Positions 13,259 through 16,342 of a stretch of DNA of 16,342 bases are shown in pieces. The position numbers and the translations under genes were made by a program. Under the pieces are notes generated by a model. It did not search any database and was not told the origin of the DNA. It saw only the letters and a program-made list of their open reading frames with translations. The number at the start of each line of letters is the position of its first letter. Positions within the stretch are counted from its first letter, which is position 1. This stretch comes from JAKORR01 sp964608495. GTDB taxonomy: Bacteria > Armatimonadota > Zipacnadia > Zipacnadales > FEN-943. Where the stretch lies: contig CAZSOQ010000121.1 of NCBI GenBank assembly GCA_964608495.1, positions 1-16,342 of the forward strand. The letters run 5' to 3'.

Positions 13259-15238
13259 ATGACGCTCACCCGGCTCCCGGGCCTTGCTCTGCTGACCGCA
13301 CTCCCACTGCTGGCCGCCGGTCAGGTGGTAGACGACTTCGACGGTGGCGTGACCCAGTGGGACACGGAGATGCGGTACGGCGACGTGGCCGGCTGCAGGT
13401 CCTCCAGCGGCGAGGGCACCGACGCCTCCAGCGCCCTGCGTGTGGACTATGTCTTCGGCTCCGCCGGCACCAACCACATCATCTACTCGCGCCCGGTGGA
13501 GCTTGACCTATCGTGGAAGGAGGGCCTGTCCTTCGATGTCAGGGGGGTCGGGGACCCCGTGATGGTCTTCCTCTTCCTCTGGGATTCCCAGGGCCGGTTC
13601 AGGAACTACGGTCCCCATGGCACGAACCACGACTTCCACACCGGCCACGCCAATTGGCACACCTGTCACGTGTCCTTCGACACGGACCGCTCGGTCCAAG
13701 GCGGCGATGCGGACCTGACGCACATCACGCGGCTCGGCTTCATGCTCAACCAGAACGGTTCGCGGACCGGCACCGTGTGGTTCGAGAACCTTCGCGCCAC
13801 CGACGCCTCGGGTACCATCGAGTTCCTGTCGCCCTCGGCCATCAGCCCCAACGGCGACGGCGTCTATGACACTCTGGACCTGCGCGTGCACTTGCCGCGC
13901 GAGGCCCGGGTGACCCTCAAGGTCAGCCGCCCCGACGGCGAGGTGCTGGCCACGCCCGTGCGAGACCGCGTGCCGGAGTCTCGGGCCTTCGAGGTGCACT
14001 GGGACGCCACCGTGGACGGGAAGGTGCTGCCCGACGGCGAGTACCTGCTGGGCGCGTCCTTCGGCCTGGCCGGCGAGGACGTCGTCGAGGCCCGCTTCAC
14101 GCTCGACACGACCCGCCAGTGGCCGCCGCTCAAGTACCAGGTCGAGCCCTTCTTCCCGATCGGGGTGTGGTTCGAGGGCCATCCCAGCCTGGCGGGCTAT
14201 CCCGCCGATCCCGTCGAGGCCCGAGGTTACTACAACCGGTGTTTCGCCGATCTGGCCGCCCACGGCTTCAACGCGGTGGGCGTCCCCAACTGCCCCGAGT
14301 CCCTCTGGGAGACGCTCCTGCAGTCGGCCGAAGAGCACGGCATTCACGTCGTGCTGGAGGTCGGTCCCATCGTGGGGCTCGTCTCCTCCGGGGAGCCGGT
14401 GCCCGAGGGTCGGGCCTACGAGGCCATCAAGCGCGTGGTGGACAAGATCGGGAAGTACGATTCCCTCCTCCGCTATCAGGTACGCGACGAGCCTAGCCCC
14501 GAGATGGTCCCCAACTGGCTCCTCGTACGGCGTCTGCTGGCTGCCCTCGACCCCAAGCGCCCGTCCTTCTCCTGCTTCTGCAACCCCGCCTCGCTCGAGA
14601 GGGCCACGGCCGGGGCGTCCCTATCCGAGGCGGTCTTCGACATCTACCCCCATCGCCCGGGCACTCCGCCCCAAAGGCTCGGCCACTTCCTGCCAGCCCT
14701 GGCCAGCTTCAAGGCCGCCACCCGCGGCAGCACGCTCTGGGCCGTGCTCCAGGCCTTCGCCAAGGAAGGCGTCTGGCGCTATCCCTCGGCTGAGGAGCTG
14801 CGGGCCGTGACCTACCTGTCCCTCGCCGCCGGCGCCAAAGGGGTTTTCTACTTCATCTACCAGACCATGCCCGCCCATGCCGAGCGCCTGGAGGGCCTGA
14901 TCGAGCCCGATGGCTGCCCCAGGCCCCTGTACGGTCCCGCGACCGCCCTGGCGCGAGAGCTGGGCAAGCTCTCACCGCTGCTCCTATCGCTCGGGCCGGC
15001 CGACCAGCAGCCGAGCCCGGAGGGCGACGCGCAGGTGGGCGCCTTCGTGGACGCAGAGGGCCATCCAGTGCTCGTCGTCGCGAGCACGCGGCCCGACCAG
15101 CCCGTGTCGGCAACCCTCAAGGGCCTGGCGGTGGGACGCTGGGAGGATGCGCTCACGAGCGAGGTCTTCGAGGTTCGCGACGGGGTGCTGACGGTGCCGC
15201 TGAAGGCCGGCGCCGGTCGCGTGCTGAAGGGGGGATAG
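13259..15238 (+). CDS. Secreted multidomain protein: CBM-like, FlgD/CHU_C-like Ig, glycoside-hydrolase-like TIM barrel
   Basis: This is a 659-residue protein. I chose the ATG at 13259 because GGAGGAG lies 7-8 bases upstream and a signal peptide (residues 1-21, LAAG-QVV) starts there; the longer open frame to 12836 overlaps the previous gene. Residues about 22-182 look like a CBM11/CIA30-type jelly roll (VVDDFDGG at the start, GTVWFENLRA at 171-180). Residues about 190-285 match a FlgD/CHU_C-type Ig module (ISPNGDGVYDT at 195-205, LPDGEYLL at 257). Residues about 297-570 look like a TIM barrel: FFPIGVWFEG (298), HGFNAVGVPNC (335), YQVRDEPSPE with E411 as candidate acid/base (406-415), FDIYPHRPG (460) and TLWAVLQAF (492). 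A terminal beta domain (about 590-659) follows, as in many glycosidases. It is likely exported and polysaccharide-bound. The exact family is not recognised. Confidence 0.7.
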   Translation: MTLTRLPGLALLTALPLLAAGQVVDDFDGGVTQWDTEMRYGDVAGCRSSSGEGTDASSALRVDYVFGSAGTNHIIYSRPVELDLSWKEGLSFDVRGVGDPVMVFLFLWDSQGRFRNYGPHGTNHDFHTGHANWHTCHVSFDTDRSVQGGDADLTHITRLGFMLNQNGSRTGTVWFENLRATDASGTIEFLSPSAISPNGDGVYDTLDLRVHLPREARVTLKVSRPDGEVLATPVRDRVPESRAFEVHWDATVDGKVLPDGEYLLGASFGLAGEDVVEARFTLDTTRQWPPLKYQVEPFFPIGVWFEGHPSLAGYPADPVEARGYYNRCFADLAAHGFNAVGVPNCPESLWETLLQSAEEHGIHVVLEVGPIVGLVSSGEPVPEGRAYEAIKRVVDKIGKYDSLLRYQVRDEPSPEMVPNWLLVRRLLAALDPKRPSFSCFCNPASLERATAGASLSEAVFDIYPHRPGTPPQRLGHFLPALASFKAATRGSTLWAVLQAFAKEGVWRYPSAEELRAVTYLSLAAGAKGVFYFIYQTMPAHAERLEGLIEPDGCPRPLYGPATALARELGKLSPLLLSLGPADQQPSPEGDAQVGAFVDAEGHPVLVVASTRPDQPVSATLKGLAVGRWEDALTSEVFEVRDGVLTVPLKAGAGRVLKGG

Positions 15239-15336
15239 GCGAGCCGGCCGGGATGGCCGAGGCGCGTTCCGCATCCGCCGCCGCCGGGACAGACGAGATG
15301 CCTGGCGCCCTTCGGTGGGGGTGCCCGCGGGCCCTG

Positions 15337-15546
15337 CTAGATCAAGCCCATGGCTGCAAGGATGGGCGGCAGACCCACGGGGAACATCAGACAGCCGGCC
15401 GCCATGAAGAGCGCGCAGACCAGGGGGGACGCGCTCCTCTGGCTCAGATAGTGCAGCCCCTCCGCCAGGAGCCGAACGCCATAGAACACGAGTATTACCC
15501 CGATGATGAGCCCCAGAGGGTCTCCGATTGCTGCGTTGATTGCCAT
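15337..15546 (-). CDS. Small two-helix membrane protein
   Basis: This is a 69-residue protein with two hydrophobic helices (about residues 11-31 and 41-66) joined by a short polar turn (HYLSQRSAS). It has a good Shine-Dalgarno, GGGAGG about 9 nt before the ATG at 15546. I do not recognise a family. It lies 171 bases downstream of the Flp-type pilin gene on the same strand, so co-transcription and a link to pilus assembly or anchoring are possible. No other tad/flp gene is visible to test this. It converges with the multidomain protein gene across 98 bases that hold only a weak CGGCC/GGCCG hairpin (15245-15259). Confidence 0.55.
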   Translation of the reverse strand: MAINAAIGDPLGLIIGVILVFYGVRLLAEGLHYLSQRSASPLVCALFMAAGCLMFPVGLPPILAAMGLI

Positions 15547-15681
15547 CAGGGACGCCTCCCGGCGTTCCTAGGTGCGCGCTCCGTGCCGGATCCTGTTACT
15601 GTGGCGGCGCGGACGGTGCGCCTTCCTCGCGTGGCCACGAACAGGTCCTTGTCCTTCCCTCGGACCGCGCACGCCGCTCGA

Positions 15682-15705
15682 CCCGGCCCAACGCCCAGGG
15701 CCGGG
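15682..15705 (-). terminator. Strong hairpin after the pilin gene
   Basis: CCCGGCCC (15682-15689) and GGGCCGGG (15698-15705) form a perfect 8-bp stem with an 8-nt loop, starting 12 bases past the pilin stop on the minus strand. A second small hairpin, GATCAC (15716-15721) / GTGATC (15725-15730), overlaps the stop codon itself. Neither has a T-run. They could limit read-through into the small membrane protein gene, or protect the 3' end of an abundant pilin mRNA. The rest of the 171-base spacer shows nothing I recognise. Confidence 0.4.
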
Positions 15706-15717
15706 CCACAGTCCCGA

Positions 15718-15939
15718 TCACTGCGTGATCCCGTCGCCGAAAGAGCTCACCACGTTACTCAAGACCTCTCGCAGTGTCTCCGCAAAGCCAACCCAGGCCG
15801 CCGTGGCCGAGATGACCAGCACTGACAGCAGCATGGCGTACTCCAGGGTCGCCATCCCGCGCCGCGCCCGTGCGAGACCCAGCCAGAGCCTGAACTGCCA
15901 GTTTGGCCCGCTGTGCCGTCCTGCACCCCTAAGGAACAT
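15718..15939 (-). CDS. Flp-type (type IVb, Tad) pilin
   Basis: This is a 73-residue prepilin. A basic leader ends in ARARRG, and prepilin peptidase would cut after G28 to give the mature start MATLEYAMLLS, with the conserved Glu at +5 (E33). The hydrophobic helix (about 32-52) and short amphipathic tail match Flp pilins of Tad systems, which form adhesive fibrils at the cell surface. The mature protein would be about 45 residues, usual for Flp. The 28-residue leader is slightly long. The ATG at 15939 has GGGAGG 6 nt upstream. No TadA/B/C, CpaA or TadZ genes are visible, so assembly must use genes elsewhere. The upstream region contains a strong promoter, phased operator-like repeats and a structured leader. 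Confidence 0.8.
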   Translation of the reverse strand: MFLRGAGRHSGPNWQFRLWLGLARARRGMATLEYAMLLSVLVISATAAWVGFAETLREVLSNVVSSFGDGITQ

Positions 15940-16128
15940 GCGTGTCCTCCCAACCTTTGCCTGAACGGGAGTGTGGCTGTGCAGCCCCAGTGGCCCGGGA
16001 TACGCGGGGCCTGGTGCTCGTGGCTGGGGAAGACCCCCGGCGCCCCGGGGCTATCCCAGCAGGCACAAACAAAGCCACACACTCTTACCGGTTGTGTGGC
16101 CGAAGAGGGCGTCCGAGATCCGCGTGAC
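15940..16128 (-). promoter_or_regulatory. Structured 5' leader of the pilin transcript
   Basis: From the predicted start near 16,128 the pilin mRNA has about 190 nt of untranslated leader. Besides the terminator-like hairpin at 16064-16107 it contains a stacked element around 16017-16064 on the minus strand (GTGC/GCAC and GCTGGG/CCCAGC around an inner CCCCGG/CCGGGG), then another GC stem near 15975-16010, and finally the Shine-Dalgarno. I compared it from memory with cyclic-di-GMP, cobalamin, preQ1, fluoride, ZTP and guanidine riboswitch signatures and found no match. It may be an unknown regulatory RNA or just GC-rich leader. Confidence 0.4.
16064..16107 (-). terminator. Terminator-like hairpin in the pilin leader with an overlapping alternative stem
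   Basis: On the minus strand, GCCACACA (16100-16093) pairs with TGTGTGGC (16081-16074) around an 11-nt loop, and TTTGTTTGTG (16073-16064) follows, as in an intrinsic terminator. An alternative stem pairs CTCTTCGG (16107-16100) with CCG..AAGAG (16091-16082, 2-nt bulge), which overlaps the first and could exclude it. Because the promoter lies upstream, this would act as an attenuator of pilin transcription. The U-tract is imperfect and the pairing is predicted only by eye. Confidence 0.45.
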
Positions 16129-16134
16129 GCCCAG

Positions 16135-16163
16135 ACTATACGCCTCCCTCAATTCTATGTCAA
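16135..16163 (-). promoter_or_regulatory. Strong sigma-70-type promoter for the pilin gene
   Basis: On the minus strand a perfect TTGACA (16163-16158) is followed after exactly 17 bp by TATAGT (16140-16135), 5 of 6 to the -10 consensus. Transcription would start near 16,128. This is the best promoter in the window and lies in an AT-richer island that contrasts with the surrounding GC-rich DNA. An inverted repeat GGGCGTC (16107-16113) / GACGCCC (16126-16132) overlaps the start region and could be an operator. Confidence 0.75.
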
Positions 16164-16172
16164 CGAAAATAG

Positions 16173-16211
16173 CATTAAGTGCACATTAAGCTGGCATTAA
16201 CCTTCTTAATG
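16173..16211 (-). promoter_or_regulatory. Four 11-bp-phased operator-like hexamers upstream of the pilin promoter
   Basis: CATTAA occurs at 16173-16178, 16184-16189 and 16195-16200, and its complement TTAATG at 16206-16211, so the four starts are exactly 11 bp apart. Read towards the pilin gene, the three direct copies are (C/G)TTAATG heptamers with 4-bp spacers, and the farthest copy is inverted. The array ends 9 bp before the -35 box. This is the geometry of tandem half-sites for OmpR/PhoB-type response regulators (E. coli Pho box: heptamer plus 4 bp; Bacillus PhoP: hexamer plus 5 bp). The regulator itself is not in the window. Confidence 0.65.
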
Positions 16212-16293
16212 TTCCCTCGAGTCGAGCTTCGCCCGCCGTCAGCGCGCGGGGTACCTCTCCAGGGAAGCTCCCGCGCCTGTGGGGCCCTGTCTG

Positions 16294-16333
16294 GCGGGGT
16301 AGCCCTTGCTCTCGGAGGAGTCCCCTACCCCGC
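16294..16333. terminator. Long hairpin at the right edge, possible terminator of the next gene
   Basis: GCGGGGTAG (16294-16302) and CTACCCCGC (16325-16333) form a perfect 9-bp stem over a 22-nt loop. It lies between the right window edge and the operator array. It may end transcription from a gene beyond the window and insulate the pilin promoter. There is no T-run. I see no credible gene in 16212-16342. Confidence 0.35.
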
Positions 16334-16342
16334 ATCATTCAT

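Noticed and set aside
15940..16128. Cyclic-di-GMP (GEMM) or cobalamin riboswitch upstream of the pilin
   Set aside because: The GCAAACC, GACGCAAAGC and GGTAGCCGGG elements of GEMM are absent, and the GCCACTG string present lacks the other B12 elements.
16212..16342. Short minus-strand frame starting near 16,338 (ATGATGCGG...)
   Set aside because: About 50 codons with shadow-like composition, no Shine-Dalgarno visible, and it runs through the operator array.

Overview
The window is very GC-rich, with dense antisense ORF shadowing, strong Shine-Dalgarno sequences (GGAGG or GGGAG types) and several large secreted sugar-active-type proteins. Uroporphyrinogen-decarboxylase-like methyltransferase genes, DUF3604/PHP proteins and GH42-like giants next to each other are typical of uncultured, carbohydrate-degrading bacteria of the Armatimonadota / Planctomycetota / Lentisphaerota kind. 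This placement is an inference from gene content; nothing in the window fixes the phylum. I saw no rRNA, tRNA, CRISPR array, transposase or phage gene.

Layout. Bases 1-555 hold the C-terminal part of an unrecognised protein (+), followed by a hairpin plus short T-run terminator. Facing it is an EamA/DMT-type transporter (-, 673-1629). Diverging from the transporter is a DUF3604/PHP-type metallohydrolase-like protein (+, 1834-3408), then a small lipoprotein with NosL-like and YHS/TRASH-like cysteine signatures (+, 3626-4174). A 1522-residue secreted GH42-like protein (-, 4359-8927) converges on it. Between that gene and the next lies a non-coding stretch with the C-terminal remnant of a YeeE/YedE transporter (-, about 9072-9326). 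A URO-D family protein (-, 9509-10585) diverges from a secreted or lipid-anchored TIM-barrel protein (+, 10917-13145). Next is a secreted multidomain protein with a carbohydrate-binding-like domain, a FlgD/CHU_C-like Ig domain and a TIM barrel (+, 13259-15238), with a consensus TATAAT box just upstream. The right end holds a 69-residue two-helix membrane protein (-) and a Flp-type pilin (-), both apparently read from a strong promoter near 16,150.

How the genes may work together. Three secreted glycoside-hydrolase-like proteins, a PHP-type enzyme, a URO-D methyltransferase-like enzyme and a DMT exporter or importer could form a loosely organised saccharide (perhaps methylated saccharide) utilisation neighbourhood. 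The genes are on alternating strands, so this is not one operon and the shared role is inferred. The Flp pilin belongs to a separate surface-attachment function.

The most striking non-coding signal is upstream of the pilin gene. There is a near-perfect sigma-70 promoter (TTGACA, 17 bp, TATAGT). Immediately upstream of it are four TTAATG/CATTAA hexamers at an exact 11-bp period, the layout of sites for OmpR/PhoB-type response regulators. Downstream is a leader of about 190 nt with a terminator-like hairpin and an overlapping alternative hairpin. This looks like a tightly regulated pilin control region.
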